DNA from: a virus
Strand: one strand, 5' to 3'
Length of the DNA: 30,687 bases
Virus record (IMG/VR): IMGVR_UViG_3300032285_001882
Coordinates: 1 to 30,687 of that record
The notes under the pieces are model-generated. The model had not been told where the DNA came from. It searched no databases and was given only the letters and a program-made list of their open reading frames with translations. How positions within the stretch are numbered: position 1 is the stretch's first letter; every line of letters begins with the position of its first letter. The position numbers were made by a program, and so were the translations under genes. Positions 13,188 through 22,124 of this stretch are shown in pieces.

Positions 13188-13418
13188 ATGACTTCAAGGC
13201 AATTACTTCAAACCGCAATCATAAAAGTTCAACGGTTGATGACATCAACTACTTCGGTAGAACCTGCTTGGTTGAAGGGGATACTTCCACCTGTTCTAGT
13301 TTTGCTTCAGCAGGGGCTTGCCACAATGAGTGGTGAGGAAGGTTCCCAGATTGATTCCGGGACGAGACAGTCAATCGCTATCGCAAAGTCTATTTTGGCA
13401 GAGAGGGAAATGAAATGA
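13188..13418 (+). CDS. 76-residue hypothetical protein
   Basis: The start at 13188 has the best SD in the area (GAGGAGG, then CGCA). The product MTSRQLLQTAIIKVQRLMTS has a helical N-terminus, a hydrophobic middle (LKGILPPVLVLLQQG) and a charged C-terminus. It ends in an ATGA junction with the next small membrane gene. A different frame at 13154-13336 overlaps it and was not accepted. Confidence 0.65.
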   Translation: MTSRQLLQTAIIKVQRLMTSTTSVEPAWLKGILPPVLVLLQQGLATMSGEEGSQIDSGTRQSIAIAKSILAEREMK

Positions 13419-13558
13419 TGTGGGCTTGGGATTTACTTCTTTGGCTTGGTTTGATTGCTGGCGTTTTGGTGGCGTTGACTTTCATCGCATTGAGTGGTCT
13501 AGCATTATGGGCGGTCATAACCGCAATAATCGAAACCCAGCGAGGTAACCGAAAATGA
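13415..13558 (+). CDS. 47-residue small membrane protein
   Basis: An ATGA overlap joins it to the previous gene. The product MMWAWDLLLWLGLIAGVLVA then LTFIALSGLA is almost one long hydrophobic segment, ending with a basic TQRGNRK. It should span the membrane once or twice with the basic end inside. It forms a pair with the next membrane gene. A holin-like role is possible but there is no lysin next to it. Confidence 0.65.
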   Translation: MMWAWDLLLWLGLIAGVLVALTFIALSGLALWAVITAIIETQRGNRK

Positions 13559-13725
13559 GTGAAGAGCTTTTCGGTTGGGTGGTTGCCTTTATTCTTGGTG
13601 TGGTGCCGGGGTTGGTTATAGCAATTCTTTTGGCTGGTAAATCATACGAAAACGGTTACCGGGTTGGTCACAAGTCGGGATGGCTAGACGGCTACGAGGC
13701 TGGGTATGATGACGCAAGACGGTAA
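13555..13725 (+). CDS. 56-residue small membrane protein
   Basis: An ATGA overlap joins it to the membrane gene before it. The N-terminal helix is EELFGWVVAFILGVVPGLVI, and the rest is a soluble Gly/Tyr-rich tail (NGYRVGHKSGWLDGYEAGYD). The tail has a repeated G-Y-x-x-G pattern. A single-pass topology with the tail inside is likely. Function unknown. Confidence 0.65.
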   Translation: MSEELFGWVVAFILGVVPGLVIAILLAGKSYENGYRVGHKSGWLDGYEAGYDDARR

Positions 13726-14002
13726 CGGTCGATGGAAATGTATCGAATCGACAATGACGCACACATTGTTCAAGTGCGAAGAACACCGTTGGACTTTTGA
13801 GGATGGCGAGAAATGCCCTGAGTGTGTCGCCGAGGAGCGAGTGGTTGACCGGATGCTGGTTGCCGTTCAGGGACTCGACCATCACGGGTGGGAACATTCC
13901 GACCGTTGTGTCGGATGGCATGAGGCTTTAGCTGCCGTATCCGCGGCGCTAATAATTGAAGGAGGCAAAATTGGTAGCGAACATATTCGACAAGTCGTCT
14001 AA
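13706..14002 (+). CDS. 98-residue zinc-ribbon-type protein
   Basis: The start (MMTQDGNGRWKCIESTMTHT) overlaps the end of the previous gene by 20 bases and follows GAGG. It carries CEEH then CPEC nine residues later, a C-x2-H ... C-x2-C metal site, and a helical C-terminus (EALAAVSAALI). No family recognised. Confidence 0.65.
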   Translation: MMTQDGNGRWKCIESTMTHTLFKCEEHRWTFEDGEKCPECVAEERVVDRMLVAVQGLDHHGWEHSDRCVGWHEALAAVSAALIIEGGKIGSEHIRQVV

Positions 14003-14279
14003 TGAGTGGGTTGAGGTTCTCAACATTTACCGCTCTAAGGGCGATGATGACATTCCATCAGCTGATGAAATCTGGGGCGAGACTCGCCTAGAGAAGCCGG
14101 ATTATTGTTGGACGGCATACAACACAAACAAGCCGCTTGAGACTGTCGCAATTTATCCAACCGAGTTGGAGGCGTTGCGAACCGCTAATGAGTTGAATTA
14201 CTACTCTGACGAGCGTTGGGTTGTGAAGCGTGTCCGTTTCGGTTTCGATTTGGCTGACGAGTTGGTTAGCGATGACTAA
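13971..14279 (+). CDS. 102-residue acidic hypothetical protein
   Basis: A TTG start at 13971 follows GGAGG at close spacing; a TTG five codons earlier would overlap the SD. The product starts MVANIFDKSSNEWVEVLNIY and has DEIWGETRLEKPDYCWTAYN and ERWVVKRVRFGFDLADE. It looks like a compact alpha/beta actinophage protein. Function unknown. Confidence 0.6.
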   Translation: MVANIFDKSSNEWVEVLNIYRSKGDDDIPSADEIWGETRLEKPDYCWTAYNTNKPLETVAIYPTELEALRTANELNYYSDERWVVKRVRFGFDLADELVSDD

Positions 14280-14526
14280 TGATATTCCTTCGACTGATGT
14301 GATTCGTCATTGGGTGGCTTGGGGTTTGCCTGACGGGGTAGATGTTGAACTTGACCATGATTTTGAGCGTGTGCGCTTGTTCGAGGCGTGGCTTCGTGGC
14401 GTGAAGGCGGAAGCGTGGTCGGCGGGAGCACTTTGGGCATTGGCTGAGGCTGGGGTTATTGCGGACGAAAACGCTGATTGGTTGGCTCCCGGAGACAACC
14501 CTTACCGAGAGGGAGAGAACAAGTGA
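14272..14526 (+). CDS. 84-residue acidic hypothetical protein
   Basis: The start at 14272 (MTNDIPSTDVIRHWVAWGLP) overlaps the previous stop by 8 bases. The product is rich in Trp and Ala with FEAWLRGVKAEAWSAGALWA in the middle. The end is coupled to the next gene by a GTGA junction. The layout (short N-terminus, then 'EAWL...AEAW..GA..A') resembles small helical proteins common in actinophage early regions. Function unknown. Confidence 0.65.
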   Translation: MTNDIPSTDVIRHWVAWGLPDGVDVELDHDFERVRLFEAWLRGVKAEAWSAGALWALAEAGVIADENADWLAPGDNPYREGENK

Positions 14527-14768
14527 GTGACTACACACCTACCATTGAGCAAGTTCGTGAGGTTTACCGCAAGACGCTTCGCAAGGTCGATGGCGTTTAT
14601 TCGTTGGTTCTTCCCGAGGATGCTGACGCAGCGTTTGACCGTTGGCTTGAAACCGAACGACTTGCTGAACGTGAACGCATCATCAAACTACTCGAAGCCG
14701 AGAACGAATACTTGTATGACGATGAACGCGAATACGTTATTGCCCTCATCAAGGGAGAAAAAGCATGA
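14523..14768 (+). CDS. Small ERERIIKLLE-motif protein, copy 1
   Basis: The GTG start overlaps the previous stop in GTGA. The 81-residue product ends with AERERIIKLLEAENEYLYDD and EREYVIALIKGEKA. The 'ERERIIKLLE ... ALIKGE' pattern recurs in the next two genes. The codons for IKGE contain AAGGGAG, which also serves as the SD of the following gene. Function unknown; the helix may be a dimer interface. Confidence 0.7.
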   Translation: MSDYTPTIEQVREVYRKTLRKVDGVYSLVLPEDADAAFDRWLETERLAERERIIKLLEAENEYLYDDEREYVIALIKGEKA

Positions 14769-15032
14769 ACGAGAAAACACAGTTCGAGAAGGATTTAGAG
14801 CAAGACTTGAAAGACCCAGAGTTTGCTAAAGAGTTCTATCTCGGGATTGGTGAAATAAAAGAGCGTGAACGCATCATCAAACTCATTGAGAACGAAGCCG
14901 GAATCTATGAGGACAAATTGATTGACCCGCACGAACTTATTGAACGCATCAAGGGAGAACAGTCGTGAGTGACATTGACGATAAAAGTTATCTGCTCGGC
15001 GTGAACTTAGAGCGTGAACGCATCATCAAACT
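14670..15032 (+). repeat. Three exact 20-bp repeats within tandem paralogues
   Basis: The sequence CGTGAACGCATCATCAAACT occurs exactly at 14670-14689, 14864-14883 and 15013-15032, encoding RERIIKL in each gene. A second shared block ATCAAGGGAGAA is at 14748-14759, 14948-14959 and 15091-15102. The exact identity of the DNA suggests recent duplication or gene conversion. Confidence 0.85.
14765..14968 (+). CDS. Small ERERIIKLLE-motif protein, copy 2
   Basis: Joined to copy 1 by ATGA. The 67-residue product MNEKTQFEKDLEQDLKDPEF then shows KERERIIKLIENEAGIYEDK and ELIERIKGEQS. It is the most diverged of the three in the C-terminal half (ERIKGE rather than ALIKGE). Highly charged and helical. Function unknown. 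Confidence 0.7.
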   Translation: MNEKTQFEKDLEQDLKDPEFAKEFYLGIGEIKERERIIKLIENEAGIYEDKLIDPHELIERIKGEQS

Positions 15033-15111
15033 ACTAGAAAGCATCCGTGTTGGTGATGACTGGATAGGTCGTGACTACGCCATCGCGCTTATCAAGGGAG
15101 AAGAAGCATGA
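14965..15111 (+). CDS. Small ERERIIKLLE-motif protein, copy 3
   Basis: A GTG start overlaps the previous stop (GTGA). The 48-residue product MSDIDDKSYLLGVNLERERI continues IKLLESIRVG and ends YAIALIKGEEA. It is nearly reduced to the shared motif, so it shows the minimal conserved unit of this family. The stop is coupled by ATGA to the next tiny gene. Confidence 0.65.
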   Translation: MSDIDDKSYLLGVNLERERIIKLLESIRVGDDWIGRDYAIALIKGEEA

Positions 15112-15203
15112 GCGACAAAAAGCAAGACAAAAAAATCGTTTTACGAAATGCCGCACAAGCATTAGCAAACGCTCAAGCCCTAATACAAAGAGCGTCCAAA
15201 TAA
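15108..15203 (+). CDS. 31-residue basic small protein
   Basis: An ATGA overlap and the AAGGGAG SD embedded in the previous gene support translation. The product is MSDKKQDKKIVLRNAAQALA, then NAQALIQRASK, an Ala-rich helix with a basic start. Function unknown. Downstream, the 10-bp repeat AATAAAGTCA occurs at 15199-15208 and 15232-15241, before the next gene's SD. Confidence 0.5.
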   Translation: MSDKKQDKKIVLRNAAQALANAQALIQRASK

Positions 15204-15250
15204 AGTCATAGTTTTCCTCGTGATTAGATAGAATAAAGTCAGGAGGAACG

Positions 15251-16063
15251 ATGCCCACTAAGCCTTTGCTGCGGCAGAACAGTGAACTAAGGGTTGACCG
15301 TATTTGGAACTGGACGCTTCCCGCCTATGCGGTGAGACTTACCGACGGTCGAACGATGAACGTTTGTCCGAATGCTGGGGCGTGTGCCAAGTTTTGTTAT
15401 GCGCTAAACGGCACCTATCTTTTCAAGAATGTTCGTGGTGCGCATGAACAAAATCTGCGGCTGGTTCTAGACCACTTGAATGACTGGAAGTGGCAGATGA
15501 TTGAGGAACTTCGACACAAAAGGTTTCGCCCTACTGGCAAAGAAAGACTTGCCGGGTATGACTTACAGTTGGATGAATGGACTGAGCTTTGGCGTAAAAG
15601 CGGCGGGGCTGCGGTTCGTATCCACGACTCCGGAGATTTCTTTTCCACAGAATATCTACAAGCGTGGATAGATATTGCCATTGTTACCCCGGACGTACTT
15701 TTCTACGCTTACACAAAAGAAGTTACGCGGTTCCGTGAACACGCTGTCGGTAAAACTCCAATGAACTTCAAATGGGTTTATTCGATGGGTGGTAAAGAAG
15801 ATTCACTCATTGACAAAGACACCGAACGTCACGCCGACGTATTCCCCGACCTTGATGCGATAGATGAAGCGGGATATGTAAGTCAGGCAGAAAATGACTT
15901 GCTTTGTGTCTTGTTGCCAACAACCCGTATTGGTATTCCCGCAAACAATATTCGTCATTTCAACAAGAAAATGGAAAGACGTTCTTTCTCGCAGCTTGAG
16001 ACTGAAAGAGAAAACTTTGTTGCGGAGAAGAAGGAGCGGGCTAATGCCGACCTACCTGTATAA
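15251..16063 (+). CDS. Gp88-domain phage protein
   Basis: The product has the Gp88 hallmark VCPNAGACAKFCYALNG with C39, C45 and C49, followed by NVRGAHEQNLRLVLDHL and, later, RIHDSGDFFSTEYLQAW. These features define the 'gene product 88' family seen in mycobacteriophages and relatives. No activity is established in what I know of the family. The cysteine cluster could bind metal or an iron-sulfur centre, which is inference. The SD is AGGAGG (15241-15246). It precedes an FmdB-type zinc ribbon and the sugar genes. 270 residues. Confidence 0.85.
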   Translation: MPTKPLLRQNSELRVDRIWNWTLPAYAVRLTDGRTMNVCPNAGACAKFCYALNGTYLFKNVRGAHEQNLRLVLDHLNDWKWQMIEELRHKRFRPTGKERLAGYDLQLDEWTELWRKSGGAAVRIHDSGDFFSTEYLQAWIDIAIVTPDVLFYAYTKEVTRFREHAVGKTPMNFKWVYSMGGKEDSLIDKDTERHADVFPDLDAIDEAGYVSQAENDLLCVLLPTTRIGIPANNIRHFNKKMERRSFSQLETERENFVAEKKERANADLPV

Positions 16064-16211
16064 GTGTCCGTCTTGTGAGGGCACCGCCGATGTTGTTCAC
16101 AGCATGCTAGAAGAAGTCCTAGTCACTTGTCCTAACTGTGATGTCGCGATGGTAAAGAAACCTATCAACGCGGCAATCTCATTCTCTGGCGGATGGATGG
16201 CAAACCGGTGA
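16044..16211 (+). CDS. FmdB-family zinc-ribbon protein
   Basis: The start at 16044 (MPTYLYKCPSCEGTADVVHS) follows GAAGGAG and overlaps the previous gene by 20 bases. MPTYLYKCPSC is the family signature, with a second CPNC and a SFSGGW tail. C8/C11 and C29/C32 form the zinc site. FmdB-type proteins are small regulatory or accessory factors with unclear targets. 55 residues. Confidence 0.8.
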   Translation: MPTYLYKCPSCEGTADVVHSMLEEVLVTCPNCDVAMVKKPINAAISFSGGWMANR

Positions 16212-16366
16212 GTTTGAAAGCACGCGCCATCGTTATTCAGTTTGACCCTGACAAAATGTTATGGACTGTGGAAGCATATCTTGAAGGTAAGTTTCTTGGT
16301 GAAGGTAGTGGACAGTCTTCTACTGAAGTATTCGATTTAGGTTTGGAGTTATTGTGGGACAAGTAG
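16208..16366 (+). CDS. 52-residue hypothetical protein
   Basis: A GTG start overlaps the previous stop (GTGA). The product MSLKARAIVIQFDPDKMLWT then VEAYLEGKFLGEGS has the strand pattern of a small beta-meander. The end overlaps the next gene by 13 bases. Function unknown. Confidence 0.6.
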   Translation: MSLKARAIVIQFDPDKMLWTVEAYLEGKFLGEGSGQSSTEVFDLGLELLWDK

Positions 16367-16604
16367 AAAAGCTGACGGTGGCTATTGAGTTCTTGGACTC
16401 AGTTATCAACATCCTGCCTCACCTTGATATGACAAAAGTCACCAAGGATTCTTTGAAGGCTTACAAGACTTTCCCTGACCAGCGGGCTGCTTTACAGATT
16501 GCTCTTGACGCTTTCAAGGGAGCCAATTCTGACGAGGCTCGCGCTGAGGCTGCGAAAGTTTTCAAGCCGGAACTTGACCTTGCCGACGAGATACTTGGTG
16601 AATA

Positions 16605-16605
<1 letters not shown>
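16354..16605 (+). CDS. 83-residue helical hypothetical protein
   Basis: A GTG start follows TTTGGAG. The product MGQVEKLTVAIEFLDSVINI then LKAYKTFPDQRAALQIALDA is all-helical in composition and acidic. The stop overlaps the GTG start of the epimerase gene by one base (TAGTG). Its link to the sugar module is only by position. Function unknown. Confidence 0.6.
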
Positions 16606-18706
<2,101 letters not shown>

Positions 18707-18732
18707 AGGTTTCCGCACTAATTGGATGGCAA

Positions 18733-19170
18733 ATGTTGAAGCACGATGGACGCACGGTAGGGTTTACCGCATCAGCGTTCGACCTGCTTCACGCCGGGCA
18801 TGTCCTCATGCTTGCCGAGGCAAAGAACCACTGTGACTATCTGATTGTTGCGTTACAGTCCGACCCTACGATTGACCGCCCCGAAAAGAACCGCCCTATC
18901 CAGTCGATGACGGAACGGTGGCTTCAGTTGGAGGCGGTAAAGCACATTGACGAAATCATCCCTTATGACACAGAGGATGACCTACTTGTTCTACTTCAAA
19001 GCATCCACCCTGACGTTCGCATCCTTGGTGACGACTACATCAGTAAAGATTTCACCGGTAAGCAGTGGTGTATCGACCACGGGGTAGAACTTATCTACGC
19101 AAACCGGGAACACAAGTATTCATCGACAACATTGCGTCAAAAGATTCACAAAGCAGAACAATCAAAGTAA
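18733..19170 (+). CDS. Cytidylyltransferase (glycerol-3-phosphate cytidylyltransferase-like)
   Basis: The HxGH motif is in FDLLHAGHVLMLAEA (H20, H23). ALQSDPTIDRPEK and RPIQSMTERWLQL follow, and the C-terminal REHKYSSTTLRQKI corresponds to the second catalytic motif. The best fit is the TagD/CTP:glycerol-3-phosphate class, making CDP-glycerol, but other nucleotidyl transfers (FAD or sugar-linked) cannot be excluded. It is the third activation enzyme of the module. 145 residues, close to TagD length. It lies 26 bases after glf. Confidence 0.8.
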   Translation: MLKHDGRTVGFTASAFDLLHAGHVLMLAEAKNHCDYLIVALQSDPTIDRPEKNRPIQSMTERWLQLEAVKHIDEIIPYDTEDDLLVLLQSIHPDVRILGDDYISKDFTGKQWCIDHGVELIYANREHKYSSTTLRQKIHKAEQSK

Positions 19171-19187
19171 ATAACTTAGGAGGAAAT

Positions 19188-19871
19188 GTGAAGCACAAAA
19201 TTGAGGAAGTAGACCTCGCAGAACTCAAGCCCAACCCCATCAACCCCAAGAACCACAACCGGGATTTGCTGGACAAGTCGCTGGGCAGTTTCGGCTACAT
19301 TGACCCTATCGTTGTAGACGAGCGCACCGGCTACATGATTAGTGGTCACGGACGACGCGAAACCCTTGAACTGATGAAGGAAGCTGGCAAGCCCGCACCT
19401 AACGGTGTAACTGTCAAGGGAGACAAATGGCTTGTCCCTGTCGTTCGCGGGTGGGAATCCAAGGACGACATTGAGGCTAACGCAGCACTAGTGGCACTCA
19501 ACCGCACCACCGAACAGGGCGGATGGGATAGAGAGAACCTGCTACCTATCCTTCAGGGATTGTCGGAAGCTAACATTCTTGACCTTGTAGGTTTCGCAGA
19601 GTCAGACCTGACCGTACTAGAGCGTGCAGTAGAGGCAGAGACAGTCTTTACGATTGACGTATCGGATGCTATCGACGAGTTCATTGACGACACCGGTATC
19701 GAGAAAGACCGAATCACCGTCCTCTATTCGAGCGTTCTCCGCGTCTACTTCCAGACCGAGGATGCCCGTCAAGAGTTCTTTGACACCATCGGTTACGACA
19801 ATGATGGCAAGCAACTCACCATCCGCTACCCTAAGTCGTTTGAGCGTCAGGCAGCCGAGAAATGGAGCTAG
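19188..19871 (+). CDS. ParB/sulfiredoxin-fold protein
   Basis: The GTG start follows an AGGAGG SD. The N-terminus is EEVDLAELKPNPINPKNHNR, then GYIDPIVVDERTGYMISGHG and RRET, the ParB/Srx nucleotide-binding motif (GHGRR). The rest is a helical domain of unknown role. In phages this domain is often beside DNA modification enzymes and may act as a nuclease, NTPase or substrate-recognition part. It overlaps the glycosyltransferase gene by 10 bases, so the two may work together. 227 residues. Confidence 0.8.
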   Translation: MKHKIEEVDLAELKPNPINPKNHNRDLLDKSLGSFGYIDPIVVDERTGYMISGHGRRETLELMKEAGKPAPNGVTVKGDKWLVPVVRGWESKDDIEANAALVALNRTTEQGGWDRENLLPILQGLSEANILDLVGFAESDLTVLERAVEAETVFTIDVSDAIDEFIDDTGIEKDRITVLYSSVLRVYFQTEDARQEFFDTIGYDNDGKQLTIRYPKSFERQAAEKWS

Positions 19872-21649
19872 AAGGTACTGGTCCACTCAATTTCCCTGTC
19901 TACATTCCCACACGAGGTAGAGCACACAAGCAACTCACAGCCGATGCTCTTATCGAATTGGGTATTAGCCCTTACCTTGTGGTGGAAGCAGCCGAGGAAG
20001 AAGCATACCGACTAGCCAACCCACAATGTAAAGTCATTGTATGGCCACAACGGTTGATGGACGAGTATGAGAAAACACCCGAACTTGACCCACACCCCAC
20101 CACTGGGGCAGCCCACAACTATGCGTGGGAACACTCACGCGAAATGGGTTACAGCCACCACTGGATTATGGACGACAACATTCGCCGGTTTCTTATCCGC
20201 CATAACGGTAGACGGGCAGTAGTTTCGGACGCTAAAGCACTTCGCTTCAATGAAGAGTTCATCCAAAAGTTCAAGAACCTTGCCGGAGTTAGCCTCGCAA
20301 TGTCCCCGTTTATGCAAGGGAAAACCTTCGCACTCAACACACGCCTGTATTGTGCAGTCCTCTACCGTAACGACTTACACGAGTACGGAATCAAATGGCG
20401 ACGCGGACTCAACGACGACACCATCGTATCCCTAGACATCCTCAAGACCGGATACTGGTGTACCGCCGAAAACCGAGCCATCGGCATCCTGAAACTAGGC
20501 ACAAGCCGTAAAGGACGTATTGAGGGCGGCATGACCGACTTCTACGCACAAGGTGGTTTCATCAAAAAGTCGGCAGAACTTGTCCGACTACACCCAGACT
20601 GCACCAAGACGGTAGTACGGTTCAACCGCATCCACCACGACGTAGACTTCAGCAGCTTCAAGCAGCAACTTATCCCGGTAGACCCTAACGAGTTCCCACA
20701 ACAAACTAAAGAACCCGCCCAGAAGGCACCAGAGGCTACCACGAAGGCTAAAAAGCCCACCAAGGCAGTAACCCCTCCGAAAGAAAAGAAGAAAGCTGTA
20801 GTGTCGGAAAGCCTACAAGCCGGAATCGACTTACTCGACGAAATAATCGCCAACCCTAAAACGGAAATCCTCCACCCTATCTACATCCCATCCAAAAACC
20901 GGGCAGACCGTGACGGGGCAGCAAAACTCCTCAAACAGTACGGTATCCCATTCAAAATCGTTATCGAACCACAAGACGCAAGTAAATACCTAAACCGATA
21001 CGACCCTAGTGAACTACTCGTCATGGACAAAAACGATGAAGGTGTCCATTACGTCCGCAACTATGCCAAACAACACGCAACCGACAACGGTCACGCATAT
21101 CACTGGCAGATAGACGACGACATCACCAAGTTCCTATTCCGCAAAGACGGCAAAAACAAAGCAACCAACCCCGCCCACGTCCTCAACGCCATAGAGACAG
21201 TAACCAACCTCTACGCAAACATCGGAACCTCAGCCGCCAAATACGACACTTTCGCATTCGGAGCAAACAGCCCAATACAACTCAACAAAATGGTCGCCAG
21301 CGCAATGCTATTCCGAAACGACCCAGATGTATGGTTCGAGAAAGACATGGTAGAAGACATAGACATCACCATGCAATACCTCACCAAGGGAGACTGTAGC
21401 CTCCTATTCGCCACCGCACTCTGCAAAGTCCCCACAACCCCAACAGACACAGGCGGACTAGGAGCAGACGCACGCATAGGCGGAATGGCAGAAACCCGAT
21501 GCCAAAACCTCATAAACAAATGGGGGACAGACTTCAAACTCATAACCAAAAACAACGCCCCACGCATAGCCCCATCACAAGTATGGAACACATTCAAACA
21601 ACAACCCACAATAAAACCAACTACTCCAAACCATCCCAAGGTAAAGTAA
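19862..21649 (+). CDS. Two-domain TAGT-like glycosyltransferase
   Basis: Two related domains lie in tandem. Domain 1 (about 10-265) begins FPVYIPTRGRAHKQL and has WIMDDNIRRF (D104, D105, N106). Domain 2 (about 325-585) begins HPIYIPSKNRADRDG and has WQIDDDITKF (D418, D419, D420). Both fit a GT-A fold with a DxD-like metal/nucleotide-sugar site, and resemble the TET-associated glycosyltransferases that glycosylate modified cytosine in phage DNA. A Lys/Pro-rich linker (about 279-316) joins them. The gene follows ParB and the sugar-activating enzymes and precedes the terminase genes. No TET/JBP dioxygenase is seen in the window, so the acceptor is unproven. Codon use in the second half is strikingly A/C-rich. 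Confidence 0.75.
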   Translation: MELEGTGPLNFPVYIPTRGRAHKQLTADALIELGISPYLVVEAAEEEAYRLANPQCKVIVWPQRLMDEYEKTPELDPHPTTGAAHNYAWEHSREMGYSHHWIMDDNIRRFLIRHNGRRAVVSDAKALRFNEEFIQKFKNLAGVSLAMSPFMQGKTFALNTRLYCAVLYRNDLHEYGIKWRRGLNDDTIVSLDILKTGYWCTAENRAIGILKLGTSRKGRIEGGMTDFYAQGGFIKKSAELVRLHPDCTKTVVRFNRIHHDVDFSSFKQQLIPVDPNEFPQQTKEPAQKAPEATTKAKKPTKAVTPPKEKKKAVVSESLQAGIDLLDEIIANPKTEILHPIYIPSKNRADRDGAAKLLKQYGIPFKIVIEPQDASKYLNRYDPSELLVMDKNDEGVHYVRNYAKQHATDNGHAYHWQIDDDITKFLFRKDGKNKATNPAHVLNAIETVTNLYANIGTSAAKYDTFAFGANSPIQLNKMVASAMLFRNDPDVWFEKDMVEDIDITMQYLTKGDCSLLFATALCKVPTTPTDTGGLGADARIGGMAETRCQNLINKWGTDFKLITKNNAPRIAPSQVWNTFKQQPTIKPTTPNHPKVK

Positions 21650-21653
21650 AACC

Positions 21654-22124
21654 ATGGCGAGTAAAAAAGCACCCGAACCGGCACTATTAGACGCTGAAGC
21701 AAAAGTCATCGAACTACGCCGTGCAGGACTAACATGGGCAACAATCGCGAAGGAAACCGGCTATTCGGGACCCAGTGGCGCATATAAGGCATACCAGCGT
21801 GCCGCCGAGAGGCTTATCCGCCCGAACCTTGAAGAGTATCGGGATATGGAGATTGACCGTCTCGACCGTTTACAGGCTGGAGTTTGGCAGTCTGCCGCGC
21901 AAGGGAATGTGAAGTCTATTGACGCTGTGTTGCGTATCATAAACACAAGGGCAAGATTGTTGGGGCTTGAGGCTCCACAGAAGATTCAGGCGGAGGTTAC
22001 TACTTATGACGGTTCAGAGCTTGAAGAGCGGACTAGACACTTCATCGCCCTTATTCGAGAAGCTAATGGCTCGCAGGGCAGTGTGGGAAGTGGACTTGGC
22101 GAGGACAGAGCAATTACCGGTTGA
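21654..22124 (+). CDS. terS: Terminase small subunit
   Basis: The product starts MASKKAPEPALLDAEAKVIE and has a helix-turn-helix region (RRAGLTWATIAKETGYSGPS), then RIINTRARLLGLEAPQK. This is the typical small-terminase layout in actinophages: a DNA-binding domain followed by an oligomerisation helix. It should recognise the packaging site and deliver DNA to the large subunit. The gene sits directly upstream of, and overlaps, the large-subunit gene. 156 residues. Confidence 0.85.
   Translation: MASKKAPEPALLDAEAKVIELRRAGLTWATIAKETGYSGPSGAYKAYQRAAERLIRPNLEEYRDMEIDRLDRLQAGVWQSAAQGNVKSIDAVLRIINTRARLLGLEAPQKIQAEVTTYDGSELEERTRHFIALIREANGSQGSVGSGLGEDRAITG

Noticed and set aside
13154-13336. Plus-strand frame starting at an ATGA junction after the zinc-ribbon gene
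   Set aside because: It overlaps about 150 bases of the gene at 13188-13418, which has a much stronger SD, and its peptide is Ser/Arg-rich and irregular.
15199-15246. Promoter before the Gp88-like gene
   Set aside because: The two AATAAAGTCA repeats and a TAGATA/GAATAA stretch are suggestive, but there is no matching -35 of the family found elsewhere, so it was not listed as a promoter.
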